A program made the translations under genes and the position numbers. Shown piece after piece: positions 8,349 through 18,709 of a stretch of 44,845 nucleotides of DNA (positions are counted from its first letter, which is position 1; each line of letters starts with the position of its first letter). Origin of the DNA: Gimesia sp. (lineage in GTDB: Bacteria > Planctomycetota > Planctomycetia > Planctomycetales > Planctomycetaceae); NCBI GenBank assembly GCA_002706765.1, contig PAJV01000007.1, forward strand, positions 21,328-66,172, written 5' to 3'. The notes under the pieces are model-generated. The model had not been told where the DNA came from, did no database searches, and worked only from the letters and a program-made list of their open reading frames with translations.

Positions 8349-11300
8349 GTTGTTTTTCCTTTAGCCGTTTTACTTTTTCGGGTCTTCGCCTGTTTCTTGG
8401 GCGGTTGCCAGGCTTTGATTTCTTCGCTGGTTTTGCCCAGGGCGCGGGCTTCTTCGTTGACGAAGCCTTCGTAGACTTCGTCCATCCGCTGGTTGAATTC
8501 GGGGTCGAGGTCGTGGTGCCATTGTTTGAGCCAGGGCAACAGTTCGATCACACCCGCCAGCAGAGGGATCAAACGCACATCGTCGCGGCCCCCCAGATGT
8601 TCCTGGACTTCGACGAAATAGGCACTGATCGCCTGCGTTAACTGCAGATGATTGTATCCGGCCCAGGCAATCATCAATGTGCCGTCCGGCCCTTCGCAGT
8701 GGGGAAAACTGACCCAGCGTTCTTTGGGCACATCCAGTTTACCCCGCAGCGCCCAATAACGCGCACCGCCGGTGGAAATAAAATCGCTGCTCTTATATTT
8801 GGGGGGGACCGAAATTGACAGAATTTGGTCCAGCCCCCGATCGTCGGCTTTCTGCTTGTCGGGCGTCTCGCTCTGCCACGCGGTGAGCTCTTCCTGCTGC
8901 TTGTCGGTCAGATCGTAGTCGGTCAGGTTAACGGGTTCACCAGCACGCAGTTTGTCTTCCAGCCGCTGCAGTTCCCATGTTCGTTCCCATTCGGCCCGGT
9001 TGCGCAAGCTACTCGGTTTATATCGCAACACCGGCAGTAGCGGCACGTGTTCCCCTTTGACCAGTTCTTCGACCAGGCGTTCCACATCAAAGGCCGGATC
9101 GTCGCGATAGACTTCCGCGACTTCCATGAACTGTGAATCCTGCCGGGCGATGTCGGCAAGTTTCGCCACTGAATACAATGCGATCTCTCGCAATGGTGCA
9201 GAGACGCCCAGTTTCTGTTTGTCTTCCTCGGACAACTCGGCATCCGCTGACATTCGGCCGTCGAAATCGAAGTAGCTTTCCAGCCGATCCAGCAGCCACT
9301 TCCCTAAGCCCACTCGTAGATCATCTGCGTGTCGGCGATGATTAAACAATCCTTGGCGACCCACCCAACGCCGTTTGTACATCGAATCTTCGAGAATCCC
9401 CAGCTCCGTACTTTGGCCAATACACTCAATCCGCCGTCTCCACACTGTTTTTATAGACTCAGGCCAATGCGTCGGTATGTCTTTAGGTACAACAAAGCCA
9501 TCCTCGTTAGTTTGATTATTGATACAAAACGGTCGCTCGCCTTCATCGACACAAAGATTCTCTGGAAATGGATCAAGAAGCACAGTCTCGTCGCAGAGGC
9601 CGAACAAGCAGTAACTGGTAAAGTCTACCTCTTCTTGGATAGCAACGAGGTGACGATGAGCGTCTAGTCGTTTCTTATGGACAGCTTTGATCAGATGGCC
9701 AAGGTTATTCTCCGTAACGAAAGACGACTGAATAATCTTGTGGGGCGAGATTTCTTCTAATTCAGCTATGTGAAAACACAATCGTTTCCCGAGATCAGAA
9801 AGACGCTTCCATAACGATTCCTTGCTTTCATCATCAGATGCAGGAATTGGAATCTTCTTTATCTGCGTGGTGGAATACTGAAATGGCACCTTGGAAAGCG
9901 ATTCAACCCGAACACCGTCGCCACCGGTAAGCTGCTTTTGATGTGCGATCTGCTTCATCCAGAAACACACAATAGAACTGTTACAGTATGCCAATAATTG
10001 CTCAAACGAACCTTCCGGCGAATCGGACTGTAATATGACGACCGGAGCGGTCATATTGAACAGCGACGGTATACTTGATGGAACAAAATGTAGATGGCTT
10101 GCAATATTCGGTGATGCTAAATACGGCGTAGTCCGATACCGAGACGGAAAAAACATTGTGTGGTCAAACCATCTTAAACCACGCTCTTCGACTGTTTGAC
10201 CAAAGTCTTTGCGATGACGGAGCGGCACTCTAAACATCCAAAAATGTCGCTGCATATCCAGGGGAATCTGCTCCAACGGCTCACCAGAGCTTTTATGATA
10301 AGGAAACACACTCACTAAGTCTGCATCGAGTGAATAGTCGCGAACCGAATCTCCGGTAACGAATGGGACGACAAAGTCTCGTAGATGAATGCGTCGAGCT
10401 GTGTCGGGAGGAAGAAAATACACATCGTCCTCGCCAACGTGAGTCGAACGACCTATGTCGTCGATTATGTTCGACAGAGAACCTGAAGCTGCATCATCAA
10501 TACGTTCTTTCAAGTCGGTGGCTCCGCCACCACCAATTGACCATGGGTGCTTTTGCAGCTTCGACCGTAACAAATCTGCCGTAGTGGCAAATTCCGTATT
10601 TGTTCCTGTCTGGTCAACTTGCTCCGTCACAGCCGTCCACACGACTCCTTTGGCGGGATCGTCTGGCGTCTCTGGCTCTCCCCCATTTGCCATTACGACA
10701 CGTACTTCGGAAGTAATTGGGAACCGATTCCGACCGAACAGTATAACGGTGGGAGTTCCATGTCCAGGAATGTACGCCCCACTGATATCTAGGACGTGGG
10801 TGAGGTCGATCGTCTCAAAAAACTCTTCTATTAACTTTTTTCCGAACTCACGACGCATGAAGCTATTTGCAGTAATCTGCCCTGAAAGCCCAGCGCCCGA
10901 TACCTCATTACCACGAAGGCAAAGGCGAAATATTCGCTCCATGAATGGCACAGACAAGGAATACCTTCGGTGACAGGACGAATACCGATTTCGGTAATCT
11001 TGATTGAGGGCTTGGTCTTTGGGTGTGATATAAGGAGGATTAGCCACGACACAGTGATAGTGGGACTCACGGAGAATCCTCGTAAGTCGTTCAGAATCTT
11101 CTGCAAAATACGTGTGCCGCTGATCATCGAGCTCTGCTTCGGGACTGAGCGCTGTGAACTCGCGTTGGCCCTTCGCGACCTTCGCCGTTCCTCGCAGTGG
11201 CGCGTGCCAAAGTGAATCACCGCAGGCCAGGGTTCAGTTCGAATTCGGGGGCATCACTCAGTTGGGTAATGTGGCACGCTTTGAGGGCCGCCAGCAGCAG

Positions 11301-12227
11301 CCGGAAGCGGGCGATCGCAATCGCGAAGGGGTTGATGTCCACGCCGTGAATCGAATTCAAAGTTCGCTGAACCAGATCGCGGACATTGGCGCCGGGGTCC
11401 TTTTTCTGCCAGCGGTCCAGTATCCGTGGGAAACTGCCCAGCAAGAAGTGACCGCTGCCGCAGGCCGGGTCGATCATGCGGAAGCCGGCCGGCGCCAGTT
11501 CTTTGCCGTCCCGGCCTTTGACCGGGGGTGCGTCGAGACCGAATTCGTCGAGCGCCGGGTCGAGTGTGCGGTCGAGGATGAATTCTTCCACGAAGTCCGG
11601 CGTCTGCAGCAGCGCGTATTTCTTACGGGCTGCTTCGCTCAGGTCCTGATACAGGTCGCCCAGAAAACGGGTATCCCACTCCGGATCGGTGAAGTCGTGA
11701 AGCAGCACGCCGGTATCGGAATCGATCTTCTGGAAGAACCGCAGCAACTCCCCCGCGGCATCCGGTCCCAGCCAGTTGGGGAGTGCGTTCATCGGGTTAT
11801 GGGAACCGAACAGATCTTGACCGGCGGGCAGTTGTGCCAGTCCCTCAAACAGATCAAGCAGATATTCTCGATCAGTCAGCTTGGCGTGCTCCGGATCCTG
11901 AAAAAAGAGCGTGTGTTCATCGCGGGCCTGCTCCAGCCGTTTCCCGGGACCAGCCAGTCGCGGCGGATCGATCAGCTCGTTGTCTTCCATAAAGCGGGCA
12001 AACACACAGCTGAGCACCCAGGCGGCAGCGACCTGCGTGATGAAGTCGTCCAGCCACCGTTTATACGTAAGCGCGGTCCGCTCGGCGTCTTTTGCTTTTT
12101 GATACTCCGCGCGCAGCCACTCCCCCACCTCGGGCACTTCCACGGAACTGGTTCGTACCAGCAGGTCGGCTTCCAGTTTCCGCAGCAGCGATTGCAGATC
12201 GGACAGTAACTCAGAGCGGTTAATCAT
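8345..12227 (-). pseudogene. pglX: pglX-2: BREX type 2 adenine methyltransferase, single-base frameshift
   Basis: The N-terminal part (12227 down to a TGA at 11219-11217) and the C-terminal part (open down to 8345) are two frames of one PglX. Relative to pglX-1, one extra C lies in the minus-strand CCC at 11232-11230. The gene now reads ELNPGLR-stop; removing one C gives ELNLACGDSLWHA and an uninterrupted protein of about 1293 aa, against 1274 aa in pglX-1. Between the lesion and 11047 the second frame has no stop, and the GTG at 11047 is only the Val before ANPPYI, so it is not a natural start. The SAM-binding DPACGSGHF lies before the break and the catalytic NPPY after it, so the split protein should be inactive. 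A sequencing error is possible. Confidence 0.85.
8401..9300 (-). repeat. 3' repeat shared by pglX-2 and pglX-1 (copy in pglX-2)
   Basis: This 900-bp block encodes the C-terminal domain of PglX-2. It aligns with 20911-21810 without any indel (constant offset of 12510 bases), with scattered substitutions. Homology stops abruptly at the inner boundary, after AGCAGCCAC, where the divergent central region begins. Confidence 0.85.
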
Positions 12228-12230
12228 GGT
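11302..12230 (-). repeat. 5' repeat shared by pglX-2 and pglX-1 (copy in pglX-2)
   Basis: This block of about 930 bp encodes the N-terminal and SAM-binding part of PglX-2. It aligns without indels to 23772-24700 (constant offset of 12470 bases). The frameshift lies about 70 bases beyond its inner end, at the start of the divergent central part. Confidence 0.85.
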
Positions 12231-12247
12231 GTGCTTTCAGTTTTCGT

Positions 12248-14977
12248 TCACGACTCAATAAGGTCAAACTGCGTAAGCAGCAGACTGCGGTTCAATTCGA
12301 TGGTATCCGATGCTTCGTCGCGACGCAGAACATCGTACCCATCGATGTTCAACACGCGCTCGGCCTTGGCCAGAAAGCCCGGCAAGCGAAAGCCGGGAAT
12401 CTCCAGAGTGCGGGCCAAAGCCACGCTGGTCAATTTACCGCCGCGGGTATCCAGGGCTGTGAGCAGATGGATAAAGTCTTCATCCGTGGGAACGCCGCGG
12501 CCACCGAATTGTTTCTGCTCCTCAAAGACAATGCATTTTATCAGCCGCAAGATCCAGTCGGACGTCCCGGTTTCGACAGTTGCGGGGACCGTTTCTTCTT
12601 CCTCTTCCAGCGGGAACAGAGTATCTCGCGGTTTTTCCTCTAATGGTTTCAACCGGGGTACCGGTTCCGCAGGGACACTTTCAACTGTTGTCGATTGATC
12701 CCACCAGTTGGGAGTATCGACGGACTGCTCACTCCAGCCGACAGGCAATTCGTCGGTGCTGGCCAGGACCGCGATCGGTGCCACCATCTCCTGCGGTGTC
12801 AATCCCCCGTGGTAGCCATTCTTTTTCATTCCGTAGCGGACCGATTCGCTCCAGGGGACAATTATCCTCTGGCCTGCCATAATCACCCGCGGCCCTTCTA
12901 CCAGAATCTCATCCTGCTCCGGTTCTCCGGTCGCAGTTCGCCAACGCTCGCCTCCCGCAGCTTCGTCCTGATAAACGCGGCCCTGGGCATGACAGTCGAG
13001 CACATGACCATGATCACTGAGCAAGACCACCAGGCGCCGTGCGATGCGTGCTTCACGCAGCAGTGAAGACAGTCCCTTGATTTCGTCCCTGGTCCAAAGT
13101 GTGTCGATCTGCTCGCCTTTGAGCAGGTGATCGTCAACGGCGTTAATGACTACTCCCACCACGCGGCGGTGTGTGGAGGCAATCTCTTTACGAACCTCAG
13201 AGGCCAGTCCGGAATCTTCATTTTCAGACAACCCGGCCTTATGGAACAGAACCGGCGGTGATCCACTACGGGAATGTGCCAGTAAACCGGGGTGGTTTGC
13301 AAACAGTTTTCGCTCGCTGTCCTGAGTCCCCTGCCCCAGCTTACCACTCAGCAGGCTGGTCCGGGAGAATTCGGTTACCGAGGGAATCGTCGCCAGGCCG
13401 GGACGGTTGAACTTCCGGCCCGGTTCGGAAATGGCCAGCCATTCATGCCGCGTCAGGTCTGCCAGTAGTTCCCGCATCACGGCGACACTCATCCCGTCCA
13501 GGACAATGGCCAGAACGAGACCGTTTTCCGCCAGAGGAACGACAATCTGATCCAGGACCTGTTCGACCGGAATCACGTCTTTGCTGTTTGATCCGGAGGC
13601 AGTCCAGTCCGTCAATAATTTCGCAAACGTTTTGGCCTGCTGCTGGCGGATTTGCGTCACGCGATCGAACAGTTGCGCATAGGCGGTGGAAAGCTGTGGA
13701 ACCGGATCGCCACTCCGCAGGCTTAATCTGGCCCAGTCGACAAAGCCCCCCTCATGGAGCTGGTATTCGGCTGCGGCATCGAAAGACTGCGTTTCCGCCG
13801 CAGGTTGCTTTTCAAGATGGCTCAACCAGCGAACCAGGCGCACTGCCATCTCCACGCGCTGGAGTCGTCGTGTTTCCCGAGCGGCCTGCTCATGGCGCTG
13901 GACAGAACGGCAGGCATCCAGTACTGACTCCAGATTTTCCCAGGCTTCCGATTCGAGGAGCTGACTAAGTTGATTTCCGGTATGTGCCAGCCGCTGGTCA
14001 AACCCGAGGCGAGAAGTATCGCTAAGCCAGGCATAGTCTGCCGCCCCGATTTCCTGAAGAATCGCATCGCCGCGTCCGATGATTTTTTCAAAGGTTTTGG
14101 AATCCTGTTCCCGCATCGAGCGGATGACTTCTGACGCTGTAGAGCTCCAGCGCTGCATGTCTTCTGCATCAGGGATGTGCCCGGCAGCGTGGTTAGCGTC
14201 TTGACTGGAACGGAAATATTTTCCTTCCAGTCTCCCAACCGCCTTATCCAGTCTACCTGCAGCTGAGGGATGATAGACAACTCTGGCCGCCAACCCCAGG
14301 GGAACGGCATCCGCCTGCTGCAGACGCTGGATGCAGTGTAGAATGACGGCAGCTGTAGAGCCTGCCTTTTCCGTCAACCAGGTAATCACCGCCGACTGAA
14401 ATTCAGGATCACAGCCGCAAAACCGATCTGTGGACTGCTGGTTCAGGGACCAGCGTAACAGGGAAGTCAAATCGGGTGTCTCATCCTGGAAACCCAGCCT
14501 GTGACTGAGTAGAAGCGGCCAGGCGGTCTCGGCATCCAGAAACCCACCTCGTGCCGGTGAGAAACCGCCGTCGGGAACGAATTCCAATAATGCCTCTGCG
14601 ATCCAGGGGTGTTGCGTCAGACGCGGGTCCACAGCGGTCGCATCAAACAGTGACCGGACAATCTGCCAGGAATCGATCTCCAGCAGCCTGCGTTTCGCCA
14701 GCCGCAGTAAAACATCATCGCCCAGGTCCTGGTCCTTGAGACCTGTGATGATTACCCGTGTCGTATGCTCATCCGTCGGCTCGCGGAGTGCCATGCGGAA
14801 CGAGAGCGGCGAATCACACTGTGTAATGGAATAGTCGTTATCTCCGTCCGTCCAGACGGTCTTATCGGTCCAGCGTCCGGAAGAATGAATCGCAATCACC
14901 TTCGCCTGAGGCAGTTTCTGCCGAATGGAAGTGACCTTCGCTTTGATCTGGCTGAAAGAAGGCGCCGTGATCGTCAT
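12248..14977 (-). CDS. pglZ: BREX type 2 phosphatase-fold protein PglZ
   Basis: PglZ proteins have an alkaline-phosphatase-like fold and are essential in BREX/Pgl. Diagnostic residues are IVLDGMSV (about 490-497, the metal-binding Asp region at the start of the PglZ core) and LLSDHGHV (about 653-660, the second metal-binding DHGH). A conserved GYHGGLTPQEMVAP follows near residue 710. The N-terminal half is helical and characteristic of the BREX-2 form; a variable acidic linker lies around 750-790. Length is 909 aa. The ATG overlaps the pglY stop (ATGA), and 20 bases separate its stop from the pglX-2 ATG. Whether it acts as a phosphatase, a nuclease or a structural part is not settled for the family. 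Confidence 0.92.
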   Translation of the reverse strand: MTITAPSFSQIKAKVTSIRQKLPQAKVIAIHSSGRWTDKTVWTDGDNDYSITQCDSPLSFRMALREPTDEHTTRVIITGLKDQDLGDDVLLRLAKRRLLEIDSWQIVRSLFDATAVDPRLTQHPWIAEALLEFVPDGGFSPARGGFLDAETAWPLLLSHRLGFQDETPDLTSLLRWSLNQQSTDRFCGCDPEFQSAVITWLTEKAGSTAAVILHCIQRLQQADAVPLGLAARVVYHPSAAGRLDKAVGRLEGKYFRSSQDANHAAGHIPDAEDMQRWSSTASEVIRSMREQDSKTFEKIIGRGDAILQEIGAADYAWLSDTSRLGFDQRLAHTGNQLSQLLESEAWENLESVLDACRSVQRHEQAARETRRLQRVEMAVRLVRWLSHLEKQPAAETQSFDAAAEYQLHEGGFVDWARLSLRSGDPVPQLSTAYAQLFDRVTQIRQQQAKTFAKLLTDWTASGSNSKDVIPVEQVLDQIVVPLAENGLVLAIVLDGMSVAVMRELLADLTRHEWLAISEPGRKFNRPGLATIPSVTEFSRTSLLSGKLGQGTQDSERKLFANHPGLLAHSRSGSPPVLFHKAGLSENEDSGLASEVRKEIASTHRRVVGVVINAVDDHLLKGEQIDTLWTRDEIKGLSSLLREARIARRLVVLLSDHGHVLDCHAQGRVYQDEAAGGERWRTATGEPEQDEILVEGPRVIMAGQRIIVPWSESVRYGMKKNGYHGGLTPQEMVAPIAVLASTDELPVGWSEQSVDTPNWWDQSTTVESVPAEPVPRLKPLEEKPRDTLFPLEEEEETVPATVETGTSDWILRLIKCIVFEEQKQFGGRGVPTDEDFIHLLTALDTRGGKLTSVALARTLEIPGFRLPGFLAKAERVLNIDGYDVLRRDEASDTIELNRSLLLTQFDLIES

Positions 14978-17900
14978 ACGTCTCCTCCCTGTTCGATGAC
15001 CCAGCTGACGTTGACCCGCACTGACTGATCCTGCTTGAGATTTTCCGCCAGTTGCGCCAGCTCTTTCTGTGCCGCCTGCAGCGAAAGATTCTGTCGTGCA
15101 TCCTCCGCCACAACCTGCTTCCGCAGTTTAACGGGTGGTTTAATGTCTGGCGGAGTGACGTCAGGCTTGTCTTCTACCGGTGGTGGACTGACCTTGACCA
15201 TTTTCTTCACTAAACGGAGAGACTGGGCCTGGGCCAACTTCAACGCGGGAGCAAGTTCGAGCACATGCTCATCGCTCAACAGGGCTGTTTCCAGTTCACT
15301 GCGGATCTGCTGCGCGTCGGATCGATGCTCTTCGGGAAGCTCGCGTAGCAGATCGAAGGTCTGCCAGCCGGCAGTGCTCAGATTCCCTTCCAGTTCCGCA
15401 GCTTTGGCAACACATTCACCCATTGCCGTTTCACTGGTGGCGATCTGAGCGGAAGCCAGCAGGCTGACGAGATTGTCGGACTCCGTCGAACACACCTTCT
15501 CTACCAGAGAGGAGGTCGCGGCGGCGGTCTGCATCCGATTCGCATCATCAGGTTTGATCCCCCACTCGGTCAGACGGAGTTTCAGCTCCTGCTGATAGGC
15601 CTGACAGGCTTTCCTGACATCAGCCGCTTTCTTTTTACATTCGGTTGTCAGCTTTTGCACGTTGCCCACACTCAATAGTTTGAGCCCCGCGATACCAAAG
15701 ATACTGCCAGCACGTTTCAGGGCCTCTTCCCATTCTGTTTTATCAGGCAGGTCCACTTTACGCAGTTCACAGGCGTCTGGCACATTGGAGAGTGTCGTCT
15801 CATCAAATGCACCACCATGTAGATACAGGGTCATATTGGACTGTGCCGCATAGATCAGAATAATCAGGTTCTGCGCTTCTTTGGGAAGCCCCATCGGGCG
15901 GGGATCGTCAATCCATTTCCGCAGTTGCCCTACCGAGAACCCACTACTGGTCTCCACAGCCTTGCGGTCAAAATGAGTTTTCCAGTGCTGCCCCAGAACA
16001 AAATGGGTTTTGTCGAGCCCCAGTTCCCCAATCATTAACGGGTTGGCGATCTGACGGACGACCGGCCGTTGCGTTTTTTCGATTTCAATTCTGCCATCCG
16101 GCGTCTGCGTCGCCGGTGCAATATTTTCATAAACCTTCTTCAACGCCCCCGTTTTGACTTCTGTTTCGAACTGGGGTGCTGCCGGGAACTCGTGCTGCAA
16201 TGCCTGGCTGAGCAGATGCTGCATCGCTCCCGACAGATCAGCGGCCACCGGTGCCTGGGGATCGAAGCCGGGCAGGAGTGAGACAAACTGCTCGTTCAAT
16301 TCCAGTTCGAATGTGGGATCGATGGAACCCGGCTGGAGCGAATCCAGTCCATAAGCGGCATCCAGATGATTCTGAACCCGTTGTCGCAGCTGGTTCCGCT
16401 GACTTTCCAGAATGGTCTTGGCGGATTGACGATCCTGGGGGGAAAGGTGATTGGTGAACTGGCCAAATCGTTCCCCGGTCAGGACATGTTCCAAGGCGAC
16501 CAGAATTCCCAGGTCGGCCAGTGCTTCTTGACTGAAGAAAGAAGGGATCCAGCAGAGTGTTTTATTTCCCTCGGGTTGTGACTGCTTGACTTCCTGAACC
16601 TTACTCAGGTCATCGCGGGGACCATGCCCGGCTTCATCGAAAGGAAAGTCGATGATCAGTTTCCAGTCGGTGTCGTTATTCTCCAGCGACGAAGCCGGCA
16701 GTTCGCGGATATTTCGGAACAGGACAATGGCATTGCGTTTAGTATTCCGCCACCAGAAATCATGAAACTGTTCGAATTCCCCATCACCTTCAATTCCCAG
16801 TTGCTCATAGAGCATCTGTCGCACACGCCGGATGCGGTTGCCCTGATTATCGACTGTCTGCCGCGCCTGCTCGATAATCGAAGCCGTATCGACGCCGGAG
16901 AGTTGCAAGGAAATCGTGGGATTCACTTCCTCGCCGATGTTGATCTCGCCGACAGAGCTGCGCCATTTCTTAACCAGACGCAGCACTTCAGCAGCTTCCT
17001 TCCCCGGAATGGGGGATTTGATGCTGCCATGATTGAGGGCTGCCAGTTTTTCCGCAGTCAACGCCCGGAGTGATTCGACTTCCGGGACCAGTGCCGAAAG
17101 CAGCAGAGTTTTAACCAGGCGATCATGATTGCGGAACTGAACCCGGCGTGGATCGTCGTACGGCAGTTTTTCAACTTCTTCCAGGCGAATGCCGTTGTCT
17201 TTCTCAATCACGGGCAACAGTTTCTGATGGTAGAGCCGTTTCGCATTGTTGAAGTGGGTTGCCATTTCCTGGCTGAACGCTTCGTCTCCGTGTGCGACGA
17301 CATCGAACAGATCACCGACGGGGATAATCTCGCCCAGTTGCAGTGTATCCCGATGATCGACGAGCAACTGCATCATCACCTTGAGTGCGGTCCGCTCCCG
17401 CTGCAGAACACTGGAAACCGCGATCAGCGTCTGTACCAGTGCCGGACTGAAAGGATAAACCTGTCGGAACATCTGCTGATTCCCTTCCTGGGTCAGCAGA
17501 ATGCTCATGACATTATCCTTCATGCGAGCCGTCTTTTCGAAGGCCGCATCGAGTTCGTCACGGGCCGACTGATCATAGCAGCGCAAGACCCGCTTCTCAG
17601 CGATTGCCGGCAGGTTCCGGTCTTCCAGAGTGATGGTATTGAAACGTCCCTGCTGCCAGTCGAGTGAATCACTGAAACTGAGTTTCTCAGCCCCCGGCAC
17701 ATGATTGCCGACCAGTTCGCGGAGATCGCGTTGTCTGGCGACAAAGCTGATCAGGGGAATCGGCCGTTCTGCGGACTGTGCTTCGACCAGGCTGGTGAGT
17801 TTGGTGGCTTCCCGTTTCACGAATGCCAGGTCGGCGGCTTTCGAGGCCAGCCAGAGAATCAATTCGTCCAGAAACAGAATCAGGGCATCATAGCCGAGTG

Positions 17901-18666
17901 CCTTCGCATGCTGGCTGATCAGCGAGAGCCCCATATCGAAACGGACAAAGTTCCCGCCCCGATTACTGATAACTTCGGCATGGGAGGACGCCACGGTTTT
18001 CAGCAACGTACTCACGAGTCGCAGGTGTGATTCGGATTCCGGCTGTGCAGCGGCCGCTGCTTCAAATGAGGCAGCATCCCAGGCAGCCTCCAGCTCTCCC
18101 CAACCTCCCCCGCTGCTGCTGAGCCCTGCATTGAGCCGCTTGAAAAACGGTTCATCACCATACGTATCCCATTCGGCTTTGGCTTCCTTGATGATGGCCG
18201 CAGAGACATAAACCGGTGGTATGGGAGCATCGGGGTGGGTCCGCCGCATGAACTCGACATAGTTCCCCAGGACACCCGATTCCATATCGTGAGCACCAAT
18301 CATGTGATAAGGCACGAGCAGAAACGTTTTGCCGGCCAGCCACTCATTGTGCTTCTTAATGATGGGCGCCAGTTCGGGAATCCCGCGTGCGGTGGGGTTG
18401 CCTTGCAGGATCAGATGCAGCACCGCCATGAAATGGCTCTTACCACTACCAAAGCTACCGTGCAGATAGCTGGCCTTGCTGGTCCGGTTCTGAACGGCAC
18501 TGCCGATAAACGAGAGTGCCGAATCGAAACACGCACTCAGTTCCGGCGTGACGACATAATTATCGAGGACGACTTCCGGACGATTGATATCCTCCGCCAG
18601 GCGGAGCACAAAGTCCCCCTGCTGGATCTGTTCCGGGATGTTGATGAGTTCTTTGATGAGTGTCAT
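14974..18666 (-). CDS. pglY: BREX type 2 ATPase PglY (BrxC-like, DUF6079)
   Basis: This large P-loop ATPase corresponds to BrxC of type 1 systems. Walker A is GSFGSGKSH (residues 70-78). Walker B is LILFLDELILW (about 262-272), followed by a FVARQRDL sensor-like segment near residue 310. The following 900 residues are helical, with coiled-coil-prone stretches toward the C-terminus and a Pro-rich linker (VSPPPVEDKPDVTPPDIKPP) about 50 residues from the end. Length, 1230 aa, is typical. It starts 43 bases after the stop of ptuB-2 and overlaps pglZ by four bases. The Septu-like pair thus separates it from pglX-1, its usual upstream neighbour. Confidence 0.92.
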   Translation of the reverse strand: MTLIKELINIPEQIQQGDFVLRLAEDINRPEVVLDNYVVTPELSACFDSALSFIGSAVQNRTSKASYLHGSFGSGKSHFMAVLHLILQGNPTARGIPELAPIIKKHNEWLAGKTFLLVPYHMIGAHDMESGVLGNYVEFMRRTHPDAPIPPVYVSAAIIKEAKAEWDTYGDEPFFKRLNAGLSSSGGGWGELEAAWDAASFEAAAAAQPESESHLRLVSTLLKTVASSHAEVISNRGGNFVRFDMGLSLISQHAKALGYDALILFLDELILWLASKAADLAFVKREATKLTSLVEAQSAERPIPLISFVARQRDLRELVGNHVPGAEKLSFSDSLDWQQGRFNTITLEDRNLPAIAEKRVLRCYDQSARDELDAAFEKTARMKDNVMSILLTQEGNQQMFRQVYPFSPALVQTLIAVSSVLQRERTALKVMMQLLVDHRDTLQLGEIIPVGDLFDVVAHGDEAFSQEMATHFNNAKRLYHQKLLPVIEKDNGIRLEEVEKLPYDDPRRVQFRNHDRLVKTLLLSALVPEVESLRALTAEKLAALNHGSIKSPIPGKEAAEVLRLVKKWRSSVGEINIGEEVNPTISLQLSGVDTASIIEQARQTVDNQGNRIRRVRQMLYEQLGIEGDGEFEQFHDFWWRNTKRNAIVLFRNIRELPASSLENNDTDWKLIIDFPFDEAGHGPRDDLSKVQEVKQSQPEGNKTLCWIPSFFSQEALADLGILVALEHVLTGERFGQFTNHLSPQDRQSAKTILESQRNQLRQRVQNHLDAAYGLDSLQPGSIDPTFELELNEQFVSLLPGFDPQAPVAADLSGAMQHLLSQALQHEFPAAPQFETEVKTGALKKVYENIAPATQTPDGRIEIEKTQRPVVRQIANPLMIGELGLDKTHFVLGQHWKTHFDRKAVETSSGFSVGQLRKWIDDPRPMGLPKEAQNLIILIYAAQSNMTLYLHGGAFDETTLSNVPDACELRKVDLPDKTEWEEALKRAGSIFGIAGLKLLSVGNVQKLTTECKKKAADVRKACQAYQQELKLRLTEWGIKPDDANRMQTAAATSSLVEKVCSTESDNLVSLLASAQIATSETAMGECVAKAAELEGNLSTAGWQTFDLLRELPEEHRSDAQQIRSELETALLSDEHVLELAPALKLAQAQSLRLVKKMVKVSPPPVEDKPDVTPPDIKPPVKLRKQVVAEDARQNLSLQAAQKELAQLAENLKQDQSVRVNVSWVIEQGGDV

Positions 18667-18709
18667 TGGTGTTTTCTTTATCGTAATTGGAATCGGGCAA
18701 ACTTCACAC

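Noticed and set aside
7152-8474. 440-codon plus-strand open frame opposite brxD
   Set aside because: It runs antisense to a motif-complete ATPase gene, has no family features and arises from the codon bias of brxD.
8345-11047. Separate 900-aa methyltransferase gene starting at 11047
   Set aside because: The start is a GTG that encodes the Val of VVANPPYI, and the frame is open upstream to the single-base lesion. It is the second half of one frameshifted pglX, not an independent gene.
11154-12209. 351-codon plus-strand open frame opposite pglX-2 (and the similar 23816-24676 frame opposite pglX-1)
   Set aside because: Both are mirror images of the conserved pglX 5' repeat. Their mutual similarity follows from the repeat and does not show that they are genes.
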